A program made the translations under genes and the position numbers. A DNA stretch of 64,000 nucleotides from positions 62,001 through 126,000 of the forward strand of contig NZ_FNDS01000008.1 in NCBI RefSeq assembly GCF_900099785.1, given 5' to 3'. Each line of letters starts with the position of its first letter. Within the stretch, counting starts at the first letter, position 1. Shown here one piece after another: positions 18,695 through 28,248 of this stretch. Below the pieces are notes generated by a model that saw only the letters and a list, made by a program, of their open reading frames with translations, was not told the DNA's origin and did not search any database. This DNA is from Pseudomonas panipatensis. Lineage in GTDB: Bacteria > Pseudomonadota > Gammaproteobacteria > Pseudomonadales > Pseudomonadaceae.

Positions 18695-19015
18695 ATGAGC
18701 GACGAAGAACTGGAACAAGACGAGCTGGAAGGCGCCGATGAGGACGAGGGCGAGGAGCTTGCCGCGGCCGACGATGGCGACTCGGACAGCAACGACGCGG
18801 ATGAAGCCCCTTCCTCTGGCGGCAAGAAAGCCAAAGCCGCAGTAGTTGAAGAGGAACTGCCCTCGATCGAGGCGAAGCAGAAGGAACGCGATGCCATCGC
18901 CAGAGCGATGGAAGAGTTCCTCTCCCGCGGTGGCAAGGTGCAAGAGATCGAGCCCAATGTGGTCGCCGATCCGCCGAAAAAACCGGATAGCAAATACGGC
19001 AGCCGCCCTATCTGA
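18695..19015 (+). CDS. sutA: RNA-polymerase-binding slow-growth factor SutA
   Basis: 106 residues, extremely acidic and low-complexity in the first half (EELEQDELEGADEDEGEELAA), followed by a helical central part (SIEAKQKERDAIARAMEEFLSRGG) and a disordered tail. This is the architecture of SutA, shown in P. aeruginosa to bind RNA polymerase and support transcription during slow growth. Start ATG 18695 has GAGG six bases upstream; an in-frame TTG at 18689 overlaps that site. It is closed by a terminator shared with the convergent HAD operon. Confidence 0.88.
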   Translation: MSDEELEQDELEGADEDEGEELAAADDGDSDSNDADEAPSSGGKKAKAAVVEEELPSIEAKQKERDAIARAMEEFLSRGGKVQEIEPNVVADPPKKPDSKYGSRPI

Positions 19016-19036
19016 TCCGCCGTTATCGAATGGAAG

Positions 19037-19073
19037 AGCCCGCCCTCCCCAGCAGGGGAGTGGCGGGCTTTTT
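19037..19073. terminator. Terminator after sutA
   Basis: AGCCCGCC and GGCGGGCT outer arms, with an inner CTCCCC/GGGGAG stem, are followed by TTTTT. It lies between convergent sutA and the HAD gene. Confidence 0.75.
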
Positions 19074-19114
19074 CATGCGCTCGGCTTTTGCCTGAGCGCT
19101 AGCCGCTGCGGCGG

Positions 19115-19807
19115 CTAGAGTGTCGCCAGCACGCCGGGCAGCTCCGCCAGGCTGTGAATCACCGCGCTGGGGGCTTCCTCGCCTTCCCACAGCTTGCGCG
19201 CCGGATTGAACCAGATGGCGTGCATCCCGGCCCGGCGGGCGCCGGCGATGTCGTCGCTGGGATGGTCGCCGATGTGTACGGCCTGAGCGGCATCCACTCT
19301 GGCGCGTTTCAGCGCTTCGCGGAAGGGTCTCGGGTCGGGTTTGCCGATGCCCAGCTCCTCGGCGCACAGGGCGAACTGGAAGTAGTCCGCCAGGCCCAGG
19401 CGGCTCACGTCGGCGTTACCGTTGGTGAGCACGCCGAGGATGAAGCGGTTGGCCAGGGCTTCCAGGGTCGGGTGCACCTCCGGGAACAGGTCGACCTGAT
19501 GCCGCGCATGCAGGAAGGCCTGGAAGCCGGCTTCGGCCAGCTCCGCCGCTTCCGCTGGTGGGTAGCCGGCGTCGAGCAGGGCGTGCAGGAGGATGCGCCG
19601 GCGCAGTTCGCTGAGGCGATGCTTGAGCATCGGATCCTGCTCCATCAGCCGGGCGCGGATCGCCCACAGGTGTTCGATGGGGACCGGCCCGAGTCTGGCG
19701 GCGTTGATCGCCAGCCATTCGCGCAGTGTGGCCTCGGCGCTGTTCATCACCGGGGCGACGTCCCAGAGGGTGTCGTCGAGGTCGAAGGTGACCAGGCGAA
19801 TGCTCAT
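19115..19807 (-). CDS. HAD-superfamily hydrolase (YigB-like)
   Basis: 230-residue HAD phosphatase. Motif I is FDLDDTLWD (nucleophile Asp), motif II VLTNGN, and motifs III/IV are [10 protein letters not shown] and [19 protein letters not shown]1 cap helical bundle lies between motifs I and II. The E. coli counterpart YigB sits at the same place after xerC and dephosphorylates FMN among others; this substrate is inferred from family and location only. Its ATG overlaps the xerC stop (ATGA), so translation is coupled. Confidence 0.87.
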   Translation of the reverse strand: MSIRLVTFDLDDTLWDVAPVMNSAEATLREWLAINAARLGPVPIEHLWAIRARLMEQDPMLKHRLSELRRRILLHALLDAGYPPAEAAELAEAGFQAFLHARHQVDLFPEVHPTLEALANRFILGVLTNGNADVSRLGLADYFQFALCAEELGIGKPDPRPFREALKRARVDAAQAVHIGDHPSDDIAGARRAGMHAIWFNPARKLWEGEEAPSAVIHSLAELPGVLATL

Positions 19808-20724
19808 TCCTCTGCTCCTGTATCGCTGTTCTGCTTGGCGCGCCGGGCGCGCGGGTGGGCCTGGTCGTAGACCTTGGCCAGGTGCTGGAAGTCCAGGTGC
19901 GTATAGATCTGCGTGGTGGCGATGTCGGCGTGACCGAGCAACTCCTGTACCGCACGCAGGTCCTGGGAGGATTCCAGGATATGGCTGGCGAAGGAATGCC
20001 GCAGCATGTGCGGGTGCAGGTGTTGGCCCAGCTCGCGGATGCCGGCCTGGCGCACGCGCAATTGCACCGCGCGCGGGGTCAGGCGTTTGCCGCTCTGGCC
20101 GATGAACAGCGCGCCGTCCGCCGGTCTGGCCTGGGCGCGCAACGGCAGCCAATGCTCGATCGCCTGGCGCGCGGCGCGGCCGACCGGCAGCTCGCGTACC
20201 TTGTTGCCCTTGCCGTGTACGCGCACTAGGCCCGCGCCGAGGTCGAGCCCCTCCAGGTCGAGGCCGACCAGCTCGGACAGGCGCAGCCCGGAGGAATAGA
20301 ACAGCTCCAGCAGGGCCTGGTCGCGGCGAGCGATGAAATCGTCCTCCAAGGCGCCATCGAGCAATTGCGAGGCGCGGTCGGCGTCCAGGGTCCTCGGCAG
20401 CTTGCGCGCGGCCTTGGGCGCGGCCAGGCCGTCGGCCGGATCGTGCCGGCAGCGTCCTTCGCGGATCAAGTACTGGTAAAGCCCACGGGTGGCCGAGAGC
20501 AGCCGCGCGAGGCTACGGCTGGAGAGACCCTGCTGGTGCAAACGGGCGACGAACACGCGCAGCTCGCGGACTTGCAGGTCGCTCCAGGCGGCGATGCCAG
20601 CCTTGTCGCAGAGCGCGACCAGCTTGAGCAGGTCGCGCCGGTAGCCGTCGAGGGTATGGGCGGACACCTGGCGCTCGCTGCGCAGGTGTTCGAGGTAGCT
20701 GTCCAGATCGGCGCTGAGGGTCAA
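19804..20724 (-). CDS. xerC: Tyrosine recombinase XerC
   Basis: With XerD it resolves chromosome dimers at dif. 306 residues: N-terminal SAM-like core-binding domain (about 1-100) and catalytic domain (about 110-295). Catalytic residues are the Arg in [27 protein letters not shown] (His-X-X-Arg), [14 protein letters not shown] (His and nucleophile Tyr). Context is the conserved dapF-DUF484-xerC-HAD operon, so this is the housekeeping recombinase (called sss in fluorescent pseudomonads), not a phage integrase. Confidence 0.95.
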   Translation of the reverse strand: MTLSADLDSYLEHLRSERQVSAHTLDGYRRDLLKLVALCDKAGIAAWSDLQVRELRVFVARLHQQGLSSRSLARLLSATRGLYQYLIREGRCRHDPADGLAAPKAARKLPRTLDADRASQLLDGALEDDFIARRDQALLELFYSSGLRLSELVGLDLEGLDLGAGLVRVHGKGNKVRELPVGRAARQAIEHWLPLRAQARPADGALFIGQSGKRLTPRAVQLRVRQAGIRELGQHLHPHMLRHSFASHILESSQDLRAVQELLGHADIATTQIYTHLDFQHLAKVYDQAHPRARRAKQNSDTGAEE

Positions 20725-20778
20725 GCTGCAGGCTCCAGGTAAAACCGTTTGCGCCCGGCGTCCTGCCCGTCGCTGCCC

Positions 20779-21480
20779 TCAGCGCACCGAACGCAGCGGC
20801 GTGGAGAAGCGTGGCAGCACGCGGGCCAGGACTTCGGCGATGTAGCCGAGGAACAGGGTGCCGAGGGAACTCTTGTAGTGCTGGGGATCGGGGCTGCCGA
20901 TCGCCAGGACGCCATGCAGGCCCTGGAAGTTCAGGGACACCACGGCGGCGGAGCCGACTTCCACGCCTTCGCGTTCGCCGAAGAGGAAGGCCAGTTCGTG
21001 GGGACGCAGCACGCCGCAGACCGTCTTGCCGCCGGAAAGCAGGCCGCCGATGGCTTGGTGCGCTTCGCTGCTGCTGACCGAGCGACCCACCGGCAGGTTG
21101 CTGTCGCTGAACAGGATGAGGCTGACGTAGGGCACCTGGAATTCGTGGCGCAGGCTGTCTTCGACGGTGCTGACCACATCTTCCAGGGTGCCGGCGTCGA
21201 GCAGGTCGAGCACCAGGCGACGGGTCTTGTCGAACAGCCGGTCGTTGTCGCGGGCCACGTCCATCAGCTGCGACAGGCGATGGCGCATCTCGATGTTGCG
21301 CTCGCGCAGCAGGCGCACCTGGCGCTCCACCAGGGACACGGCGTCGCCGCTGTCGTGGGGGATGCGCATCTCCGGGATCAGCTCGTCGTGATCGACGAAG
21401 AATTCCGGATGCTGGCGCAGGTAGGCGGCGACCTGTTCGGCATCCAGCGGTGCGTTGCTTTCCGGGCTGTTCTCGGTCAT
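20779..21480 (-). CDS. DUF484-family protein
   Basis: A 233-residue DUF484 (YigA-like) protein, cytoplasmic. An N-terminal helical segment (AAYLRQHPEFFVDHDELIPEMRIPHDSGDAVSLVERQVRLLRERN) leads into a GAF-like domain (about 90-225). Always found between dapF and xerC in gammaproteobacteria; function unknown. Start ATG 21480 lies 11 bases after the dapF stop, so the genes are co-translated. The longer open frame upstream overlaps dapF and is rejected. Confidence 0.88.
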   Translation of the reverse strand: MTENSPESNAPLDAEQVAAYLRQHPEFFVDHDELIPEMRIPHDSGDAVSLVERQVRLLRERNIEMRHRLSQLMDVARDNDRLFDKTRRLVLDLLDAGTLEDVVSTVEDSLRHEFQVPYVSLILFSDSNLPVGRSVSSSEAHQAIGGLLSGGKTVCGVLRPHELAFLFGEREGVEVGSAAVVSLNFQGLHGVLAIGSPDPQHYKSSLGTLFLGYIAEVLARVLPRFSTPLRSVR

Positions 21481-21491
21481 AGGCGTCTCGG

Positions 21492-22322
21492 TTATAGGCG
21501 GACCTGGCCTTCGTACACGCGCACGGCGGGCCCGGTCATCATAACCGGCTGACCCGGCCCTGCCCACTCGATGCTCAGGCGTCCGCCCGGCAGGTCGATC
21601 TGTACCGGCGAGCGCAGCCAGCCCTGGCGAATGCCGGCCACCGCCGCCGCACAGGCGCCCGTGCCGCAGGCCTGGGTTTCACCGACGCCGCGCTCCCAGA
21701 CGCGCAGGCGCGCATGGTGCGGGTCGAGCACCTGGAGGAAACCGATGTTGGCTTTCTGCGGGAAGCGCGGGTGCACTTCCAGCAACGGGCCCAGGGTGCG
21801 TACCGGGGCGTCGTCGACGTTGTCCACGCGCAGCACGCCGTGTGGGTTACCCATGGAGATGGCGGCCAGCTCGACGCTTTGCCCGTCCACCTCGACGCGG
21901 TAGCTCAGCGCTTCGGCGTCGGCCTGGAACGGCACCTGCTCCGGGCTCAGGCGCGGGGCGCCCATGTCCACGCTGATCTGTCCGTCGTTGGCGACGTTCA
22001 GCTCGATGATGCCGCCCTTGGTCTCCACGCGGATGGATTTCTTCACGGTGAGCCGCTTGTCCAGCACGAAGCGGGCGAAGCAGCGCGCGCCGTTGCCGCA
22101 CTGCTCCACTTCGCTGCCGTCGGCATTGAAGATGCGGTAGCGGAAATCGACGTCGGGGCTGCCCGGCGGCTCGACGATCAACAGTTGGTCGAAGCCGACG
22201 CCGGTGTGGCGGTCGCCCCAGTTCTTGACGTGGCGCGGCAGCACATGGGCGTGCTGGCTGACCAGGTCGAGGACCATGAAGTCATTGCCCAGTCCGTGCA
22301 TCTTGGTGAAACGCAGCAGCAT
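21492..22322 (-). CDS. dapF: Diaminopimelate epimerase
   Basis: Converts LL- to meso-diaminopimelate for lysine and peptidoglycan synthesis. The 276-residue length is standard. The two active-site cysteines are in [13 protein letters not shown] and [15 protein letters not shown], one in each pseudo-symmetric half; the N-terminal [15 protein letters not shown] is diagnostic. Ten bases separate it from lysA, which makes its product meso-DAP into lysine. Confidence 0.96.
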   Translation of the reverse strand: MLLRFTKMHGLGNDFMVLDLVSQHAHVLPRHVKNWGDRHTGVGFDQLLIVEPPGSPDVDFRYRIFNADGSEVEQCGNGARCFARFVLDKRLTVKKSIRVETKGGIIELNVANDGQISVDMGAPRLSPEQVPFQADAEALSYRVEVDGQSVELAAISMGNPHGVLRVDNVDDAPVRTLGPLLEVHPRFPQKANIGFLQVLDPHHARLRVWERGVGETQACGTGACAAAVAGIRQGWLRSPVQIDLPGGRLSIEWAGPGQPVMMTGPAVRVYEGQVRL

Positions 22323-22332
22323 GGTCTCGGCC

Positions 22333-23580
22333 TCACTCCGGCAACAGGCTTTCGCCGGCGTAAAGCTCCTGGACGGTTTCGCGGCGCCGTACTTCGTGGG
22401 CCTTGTCGCCGTCCACCAGCACTTCGGCGGCGCGGCCGCGGGTGTTGTAGTTGGAACTCATGACGAAACCATAGGCGCCGGCCGAGCGGATGGCGAGCAG
22501 GTCGCCTTCCTCCAGGGCCAGCTCGCGGCTCTTGGCGAGGAAGTCGCCGGTTTCGCAGATCGGTCCCACCAGGTCGTAATGGCGTGTCTGGCCCTGGCGC
22601 TGGCGCACCGGGGTGACGTCCATCCAGGCCTGGTACAGCGCCGGGCGGATCAGGTCGTTCATCGCCGCATCGATGATGGCGAAGTCCTTGTGCTCGGTGT
22701 GCTTGAGGTACTCGACGCGAGTCAGCAGCAGGCCGGCGTTGGCGACGATGTAGCGACCCGGCTCGAAGACCAGGGTCAGCGCGCGCGCGCCCAGGCGTTC
22801 ACGGATGGCATGGATGTAGTCGCTGGCCGGCGGCGGGGTTTCGTCGCGATAGCGCACGCCGAGGCCGCCGCCCAGGTCCAGGTGGCGGATGTGGATGTCG
22901 CGGGCGGCGAGGCGGTCGATCAGCACCAGCAGGCGATCGAGGGCGTCGAGGAAGGGCTCCAGCTGGGTCAGCTGCGAACCGATGTGGCAATCCACGCCTT
23001 TGACTTCCAGGTTCGGCAGCGCGGCGGCGCGGGCATAGATGGCCTCGGCCTGGTCGATGTCGATGCCGAACTTGTTTTCCTTCAGTCCGGTGGAAATGTA
23101 CGGGTGGGTCTGGGCGTCGACGTCAGGGTTGACCCGCAGCGAGACCGGCGCCTTGAGGCCAAGCTCGGCGGCGACTTCCTGCAGGCGTTCCAGCTCGACC
23201 GCGGATTCGACGTTGAAGCAATGCACGCCGACTTCCAGGGCGCGGCGCATGTCGTCACGGCTCTTGCCGACGCCGGAGAACACCACCTTGGCCGGGTCGC
23301 CACCGGCGGCCAGCACGCGCTCCAGCTCGCCGCGCGAGACGATGTCGAAGCCGGAGCCCAGGCGCGCCAGGACGTTCAGCACCGCCAGGTTGGAGTTGGC
23401 CTTGACCGCGAAGCAGACCAGATGCGGCATGCCCTTCAGCGCGTCGGTGTACGAGCGGTACTGCTGCTCGATGTGCGCCCGCGAGTAGACGTAGGTGGGG
23501 GTGCCGAAGCGTTCGGCGATCGCCGACAACGCCACGTCTTCCGCGAACAGTTGCCCGTCACGGACGTTGAATGCCTCCAT
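22333..23580 (-). CDS. lysA: Diaminopimelate decarboxylase
   Basis: PLP enzyme (fold type III) for the last lysine step, meso-DAP to L-lysine plus CO2. 415 residues. The PLP lysine is in CFAVKANSN; phosphate-binding glycines are in [17 protein letters not shown] and [11 protein letters not shown] provide substrate contacts, including the active-site Cys. It follows lptM by 11 bases and precedes dapF, in the lptM-lysA-dapF operon. Confidence 0.96.
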   Translation of the reverse strand: MEAFNVRDGQLFAEDVALSAIAERFGTPTYVYSRAHIEQQYRSYTDALKGMPHLVCFAVKANSNLAVLNVLARLGSGFDIVSRGELERVLAAGGDPAKVVFSGVGKSRDDMRRALEVGVHCFNVESAVELERLQEVAAELGLKAPVSLRVNPDVDAQTHPYISTGLKENKFGIDIDQAEAIYARAAALPNLEVKGVDCHIGSQLTQLEPFLDALDRLLVLIDRLAARDIHIRHLDLGGGLGVRYRDETPPPASDYIHAIRERLGARALTLVFEPGRYIVANAGLLLTRVEYLKHTEHKDFAIIDAAMNDLIRPALYQAWMDVTPVRQRQGQTRHYDLVGPICETGDFLAKSRELALEEGDLLAIRSAGAYGFVMSSNYNTRGRAAEVLVDGDKAHEVRRRETVQELYAGESLLPE

Positions 23581-23591
23581 GTGCCGCTCCC

Positions 23592-23732
23592 TTACAGACC
23601 GTAGCGGTCCTTGCTGTGCTTGCTTTGGGCTTGCTGGTCATCCGGCAGGTACAGCGGGCCTTTCTGGCCGCAACCGGCGAGCGCGGCGCTGAGCACGGCG
23701 AGCGCGACGAAGGGAAGAAGCAGTCGCTTCAT
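23592..23732 (-). CDS. lptM: Small lipoprotein LptM (LppL)
   Basis: A 46-residue lipoprotein: signal peptide [20 protein letters not shown] with lipobox LAGC, then the conserved GQKGPLYLP. This CGxKGPLY motif defines the YifL/LptM family; E. coli LptM stabilises the LptD/LptE LPS translocon in the outer membrane. In Pseudomonas the gene is called lppL. It is first in the lysA-dapF-DUF484-xerC-HAD operon. The reading frame upstream of ATG 23732 is non-family and excluded. Confidence 0.9.
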   Translation of the reverse strand: MKRLLLPFVALAVLSAALAGCGQKGPLYLPDDQQAQSKHSKDRYGL

Positions 23733-23790
23733 GGTGGAATCCTTGTAATAAAGCGTCGATTGCACCGGAGTATACCGGCCCCCTGGCGCC

Positions 23791-24126
23791 TTGCCTATGC
23801 GAGCGGGCTCCCGCCTGGCGGGGCTTGCGGGGAGGGTGCGAGGAAAAAACGGAGCGCCGCTGGATGGCCGTGGCATCCTCGCCGGGTCGATCTCGATCGC
23901 CTGCCTGCCGGGCCTGCGGGGCTCCCTCGAACGCCGCGGCTGGGCGCTGCATCGCCAGGCAGGTTACGCCGTGCTGGCGAGGCGTCTGGGCCAGGTGGAA
24001 CCGGCCGAGACCGCCGCGTGGGTCGGTTTCAGCGAGCGCGGCTCGCTGGCCCGCGCCTTTCGACGCTGGACGGGGCAGAGTCTCGGCGAATACCGGCGTA
24101 CACTTCAGCCTTTGTCAGATGCTTGA
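23791..24126 (+). pseudogene. Isolated AraC-type helix-turn-helix (remnant of a regulator)
   Basis: The last ~45 codons read AETAAWVGFSERGSLARAFRRW then TGQSLGEYRR, a near-perfect second helix-turn-helix of an AraC/XylS DNA-binding domain. Upstream, [23 protein letters not shown] vaguely matches the linker region. No effector domain or intact first helix-turn-helix is present, and the 5' part of the frame runs into the lptM promoter region with no clear ribosome site (TTG 23791 or ATG 23797). It ends nine bases before cyaY. Best read as the 3' remnant of an araC-type gene, though a minimal expressed HTH protein cannot be excluded. Confidence 0.6.
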
Positions 24127-24135
24127 GGACGATGC

Positions 24136-24471
24136 ATGAGCACTATGAGCGAAGCCCGCTTCCACGACCTGGTCGATGACTTGCAGCGGACGGTGGAAGA
24201 CACCTTCGACGACAGCGACCTGGACCTCGACCTGGAGAACTCGGGCGGCGTGCTGACCGTGCGCTTCGCCAACGGCAGCCAACTGATCCTCAGCCGCCAG
24301 CCGGCCTTGCGTCAGCTCTGGGTGGCAGCGCGTTCCGGTGGTTTCCATTTCGACTACGACGAGTCCGGCAGCCTCTGGGTCAACGACACCACGGGCGAGC
24401 CGCTGGGGGCGTTGCTCAGCCGCGCGACCCTCGAACAGGCGGGCGAGGATGTCGAGTTCGCAGGCCTCTGA
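24136..24471 (+). CDS. cyaY: Frataxin-like iron-binding protein CyaY
   Basis: 111 residues with the frataxin fold: acidic first helix (FHDLVDDLQRTVEDTFDDSDLDLDLE) that binds iron, and the strand motif QLWVAARSGGFHFDYDES. It modulates Fe-S cluster assembly by IscS/IscU. Start ATG 24136 has GAGGA upstream; a second ATG at 24145 is also in frame. The end overlaps the next small gene by 23 bases. Confidence 0.92.
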   Translation: MSTMSEARFHDLVDDLQRTVEDTFDDSDLDLDLENSGGVLTVRFANGSQLILSRQPALRQLWVAARSGGFHFDYDESGSLWVNDTTGEPLGALLSRATLEQAGEDVEFAGL

Positions 24472-24649
24472 GGTGCCGATTCCTTCGCCCTGCTGCCGGC
24501 GCTGCTGCCTCGACGATGGCGACATTTGCCTGGGCTGTGGCCGCAGCCTGGCGGAAATTCTCGAGTGGAGCGCGGCCGATGGCGCGCGTCGGCGAGCGAT
24601 CGTCGAGACCGCCCAGGAGCGCCGAAATCTGCGCTTACCAAGGGGCTGA
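24449..24649 (+). CDS. DUF1289-family cysteine-rich small protein
   Basis: 66 residues from ATG 24449. The core SPCCRRCCLDDGDICLGCGRS, then LAEILEWSAADGARRRAIVETAQER, matches the DUF1289 pattern SPC-x3-C-x-LD-xxx-C-xGC-xR, likely a small metal-binding module. Two extra cysteines adjoin the usual ones. GTG 24473 right after the cyaY stop is an alternative start giving 58 residues. Function is unknown; proximity to cyaY hints at metal handling but proves nothing. Confidence 0.75.
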   Translation: MSSSQASEVPIPSPCCRRCCLDDGDICLGCGRSLAEILEWSAADGARRRAIVETAQERRNLRLPRG

Positions 24650-24692
24650 GCCGCGGTATTGCTTATTCGACGCACTGTGCTAGTGTCCGCTG

Positions 24693-24722
24693 AAAACCCC
24701 GCCTTGGGCGGGGTTTTTCTTT
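24693..24722 (+). terminator. Terminator between the DUF1289 gene and rnk
   Basis: AAACCCCGCC and GGCGGGGTTT arms around a three-base loop, followed by TTCTTTTTT, end 35 bases before the rnk start. It ends the cyaY-DUF1289 transcript, or it attenuates rnk. Confidence 0.8.
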
Positions 24723-24756
24723 TTTCGAGCCACTGCCAAGGAGTCTGCCGGCCATC

Positions 24757-25164
24757 ATGACCACTTCACCGCCCATCACCGTTACCCGTCTCGACCTGCA
24801 ACGTCTGGAGCGCATGCTCGACAGCCTGGATGAGTACGGGCCCGCCGCCGAAGCGCTGGAAGCCGAGCTTTCGCGTGCCCAGGTGGTCGGCCACGACGAG
24901 GTGCCGCCGGGCGTGGTGACCATGAACTCCACCGTGCGCTGCCGCGAAGAAGGCAGCGGCAAGGAGTACCAGCTGACCCTGGTCTACCCGGATGCCACGG
25001 GCGATGAGGGCAAGGTATCCATCCTCGCCCCGGTCGGTACCGCGCTGCTGGGCCTGTCCATCGGCCAGTCGATCGACTGGGCCGTGCCCGCTGGCAAGAC
25101 CCTCAAGCTGACCCTGCTGGACGTCACCTACCAGCCCGAGGCGGCCGGCGACTATAACCGCTGA
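24757..25164 (+). CDS. rnk: Regulator of nucleoside diphosphate kinase, Rnk
   Basis: 135 residues: an N-terminal coiled helical pair (LDLQRLERMLDSLDEYGPAAEALEAEL) followed by a GreA/GreB C-terminal FKBP-like domain (about 50-128, GVVTMNSTVRCREEGSGKEYQLTLVYP). Rnk binds RNA polymerase and affects Ndk levels and alginate in P. aeruginosa. It is convergent with cyaA. Confidence 0.93.
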   Translation: MTTSPPITVTRLDLQRLERMLDSLDEYGPAAEALEAELSRAQVVGHDEVPPGVVTMNSTVRCREEGSGKEYQLTLVYPDATGDEGKVSILAPVGTALLGLSIGQSIDWAVPAGKTLKLTLLDVTYQPEAAGDYNR

Positions 25165-25251
25165 GCCGTTCCCGCCTGCCCGCGCCGCCGATGACGGCGG
25201 CGCGCCCGGTCTTTCCCTCCCCCCGCTTTCCCGGTTTCCCGATCACCGCCG

Positions 25252-28101
25252 TCAGGCATTGGCCAGGGCGCGATTCAGTGCGCTTTCCAGACGCTGCTTA
25301 TAGCGTAGGAAGTGGATGCTCTGCAGGGTACTTTCCGCGGTGACCGCCGACAGGTCCAGGTCGGTGATGTAGCACGGGTAGCGTTCCTGCCCCCGGCGTT
25401 GCGCGAGGATGTGCCGGGCCACTGCCTGGAACAGCTCGCCGGCATAGTCCAGCTCGGAGAATTCGCGGTGGTTGCAGTAAAGCGTGGTGCGCGGACGCTG
25501 GCCATCGCCGGGCTCGATGATCGCCTGCACGTTGTAGTACGGCTGCGTTTGTTCCACCTGCGGGGACTGGCGGCGCTCCACGCGCTGGGCGCGCTGGCGG
25601 CCGCTTGGCAGCAGCTCGTAATAGAGGATTTCCAGGCCCGGCTGGGCCTGCGCGTCGCCCAGCGGTAAATGCGCGGCGCGGCGGTAGAGCATGGCCTGGA
25701 GGAAACGCTGCAGCGGCACCAGCAGCGCTTGCTCGTTGTCGCAGGGCTGGCGCCGCGCCCACAGCGAGTTGCGTTCGTCGAGCACGTACAGATCGGCCTG
25801 GCCCTCGTCGAGGCGATAGAACACCTGGATGCAGCCGGGACGGCCGAGCGGCAGGATCAGTGCCAGGTCTTCGCCCTCCAGGGCGTGGCGGTCGAGGTAC
25901 AGCGGGCTGTATCCCGGCTGCGGCTCGCCGAGGTGTTCGAGCAGCGCCGGCAGGTCGTCGAGGGCCTGGTGGCTGACGTTGCCGGGGGCCAGGCGCAGCA
26001 GGTGATATTGCTGGCGGATCTGCAGCAGGTAGCGCCCACCACGGCCGCTGGCCAGTTGCGCATAGGCATCGCGGAACAGCTCTTCGACGCGCTGCGCGAT
26101 GGCCGCCGCACGGTTGCGGCAGAAGCAGCGCACCAGCAGGCGCGGCGGCGCGCTGCCGGCGGGCAGGGCGTTGAAGAAGTCGCGCAGGCAGTCGAGCAGC
26201 GCGGCGGGGCCGGCGTAGCGACTGACCATGATTTCGTTCCAGCTGTTCAGGCTGATCTGATCGAGGCTCAGCACCAGGTTGTCGCGTACCCCGGAATAGC
26301 CGAGGGAGTCGGTGCGCGCCGTGGTCATGTGCAGGTTCGCCTGACTGTGCTGGCGCAGGGGGTCGAGGCCGACGTTGACCAGCATCAGCACGCTGGACGG
26401 CACGCTGGGGCGCAGCAGCGCCTGCTCCGACACGTCCGCCAGGGGCATGGGAATGGCTTGCTGCAGGCTGCCGAGCAGGTTCAGCAGTTCATAGTCGTTG
26501 AGGTCGCTGGCGCCGGGTTGCAGCGACAGCCGGGTGCTGGCGTCGATCACGCCGTTGCGGTGGCTCCAGGCGAGCAGTTCCATCAGCTCGCGGGCGCGCT
26601 TGAGCGGCGCATAGTCGGGCATTTCCGCCGCCGACAGGTTGCCGCCGAACAGTGCCCAGGAGGTCGCGCCAGCGCCTTCGGCGACAGGTAACTGGGCGAG
26701 GGTGAGGATATCTTCGCCGAGATCCGGTGCGATCCCCGGATTTATGAATTCGACCTTGCCGGCCTTGCGCTCGAAGGCCGCGTAGAGGCGGCGCCCGAGC
26801 ACGCCCAGGTCGCGTGGATTGATGCCGCTAGCGGCTTGCTGCAGGCGAGCGAACTGCGACAGGAAACGGTAGCTGTAGGTCAGTTCGTTGACCAGGGCGC
26901 GGCGCTCCTGGGTCACCTGGCGGACCTTCCACTGACTGCGCGCGTCGAGCAGGCCGAGGACGCGGTTATCCCAGCCCCACTCGCCGCTGAGGCGCTCCAT
27001 CAGCAGTCGTTGCCAGCTCTTGCGGCCCTGGCGCGGGGCGCGGCTGAGTTTCTTGCCGACCTTCAGGTACAGGCAACGGCGCACCAGTTCCAGGCGCTCT
27101 TGCTCGCCGCGCGCGACCAGGTATTCCTCCAGGCGTCGGTAGAGCATGAGGTAAGGGTCCAGTTCATCCAGCGCCAGGCGCCCGGCGTAGACCTCTGCCT
27201 TGAAGCGCAGGCTGAGGCAGGCCACCTGCGGGTGCTCGCTGGCGTAGACCTCGCTGAGCAGCAGCTTGAGGACCGATTTGTAGGGCGAGGAAATGCCCTT
27301 GAACAATTGCCACATGCCCGAGCCGATGAACTCGCCCGGCGGAATGCGTGCCAGATTGCCGAGGTCGAGCACCTCGTCGGCGCGGATGAAACGCTTGCGC
27401 AGCAGGGTGTCGACGTATTCGGCGTAGCGGCCTTCCTCGTAGACCGGCACCAGCCACCATAGCGGAGTGCGTCCGCCGAGCCAGATCGCCGTGCGGTAGA
27501 ACTCGTCGAGCAGCAGGTAGTGCTGGCTGGTGCCGCAGTCGTCGGAGGTCAGTTGCGCGTTGCGTGCGCCGGCGACGAAACCCTGCGGCTCGATGAGGAA
27601 GCAGTGCACCTCGGTGCCCTGGGTGGCCGCCCACTGTTCGAGCAGGTCGCATTTGCGGCGGAGTTCGGCGACCGCGCTGGCGGTCAGCTCGCTGGCGTGG
27701 CAGACCCAGAGGTCGAGATCGCTTTGCTCGGCCTGGGCCAGCGTGCCCGGGCTACCCATCAGGAACAGGCCGTGGATCGGCAGGTCGGCGTTGCCGCGGC
27801 GCGGTTTGTAGCTGAAGGAGCGGGTCAGCCGCTGGACCTCGGCGAGCAGTTCGTCGTCCGGGATGAAGCCGCTCAGGCCGGCGGGCGTGGCGGCGGAGAC
27901 ATAGCCGGGGAGCAGCGGGTGATTGACGTCGAGCAGCAGCGGCAGCAGGCGCAACACCAGTTGCTGGCGGCTCGACAGGGCTTCCATGGCGCGTTGCAGG
28001 CGGCCCTGGTTGACCGCCAGGAAGCGCTTGCGCAGCCGCGCCAGCACCTTGCGGTCGATACCGTCGTCGATGTCCGGGCGAATCTCGGAGTTGAGGGTCA
28101 T
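25252..28101 (-). CDS. cyaA: Class I adenylate cyclase
   Basis: Makes cAMP for Vfr/CRP signalling. 949 residues, slightly longer than enterobacterial CyaA. The N-terminal nucleotidyltransferase catalytic region has LFLMGSPGTLAQAEQSDLDLWVCH (about residues 113-136) with the DLD metal ligands. The C-terminal regulatory half shows no obvious truncation. It is the cytoplasmic class I enzyme; membrane-bound CyaB, the major source in P. aeruginosa, is elsewhere. Confidence 0.95.
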   Translation of the reverse strand: MTLNSEIRPDIDDGIDRKVLARLRKRFLAVNQGRLQRAMEALSSRQQLVLRLLPLLLDVNHPLLPGYVSAATPAGLSGFIPDDELLAEVQRLTRSFSYKPRRGNADLPIHGLFLMGSPGTLAQAEQSDLDLWVCHASELTASAVAELRRKCDLLEQWAATQGTEVHCFLIEPQGFVAGARNAQLTSDDCGTSQHYLLLDEFYRTAIWLGGRTPLWWLVPVYEEGRYAEYVDTLLRKRFIRADEVLDLGNLARIPPGEFIGSGMWQLFKGISSPYKSVLKLLLSEVYASEHPQVACLSLRFKAEVYAGRLALDELDPYLMLYRRLEEYLVARGEQERLELVRRCLYLKVGKKLSRAPRQGRKSWQRLLMERLSGEWGWDNRVLGLLDARSQWKVRQVTQERRALVNELTYSYRFLSQFARLQQAASGINPRDLGVLGRRLYAAFERKAGKVEFINPGIAPDLGEDILTLAQLPVAEGAGATSWALFGGNLSAAEMPDYAPLKRARELMELLAWSHRNGVIDASTRLSLQPGASDLNDYELLNLLGSLQQAIPMPLADVSEQALLRPSVPSSVLMLVNVGLDPLRQHSQANLHMTTARTDSLGYSGVRDNLVLSLDQISLNSWNEIMVSRYAGPAALLDCLRDFFNALPAGSAPPRLLVRCFCRNRAAAIAQRVEELFRDAYAQLASGRGGRYLLQIRQQYHLLRLAPGNVSHQALDDLPALLEHLGEPQPGYSPLYLDRHALEGEDLALILPLGRPGCIQVFYRLDEGQADLYVLDERNSLWARRQPCDNEQALLVPLQRFLQAMLYRRAAHLPLGDAQAQPGLEILYYELLPSGRQRAQRVERRQSPQVEQTQPYYNVQAIIEPGDGQRPRTTLYCNHREFSELDYAGELFQAVARHILAQRRGQERYPCYITDLDLSAVTAESTLQSIHFLRYKQRLESALNRALANA

Positions 28102-28248
28102 GGCCTGCCGCGATCAGGGGAGGGGCGTCGTGATGACTGTCGCGGTACGACGCCGGAAGTCGGACTCTATATCGTCCGCGGCGCCAGTGTCTTTAAGAAC
28201 CCGCGAGCAGCCGCGCTGGGGCTGGGCTGCTCGCCGGCAGGGGTGGGC

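Noticed and set aside
19804..20724. xerC as evidence of an integron or phage
   Set aside because: It is in the conserved dapF-DUF484-xerC-HAD operon; no att sites or phage genes are near.
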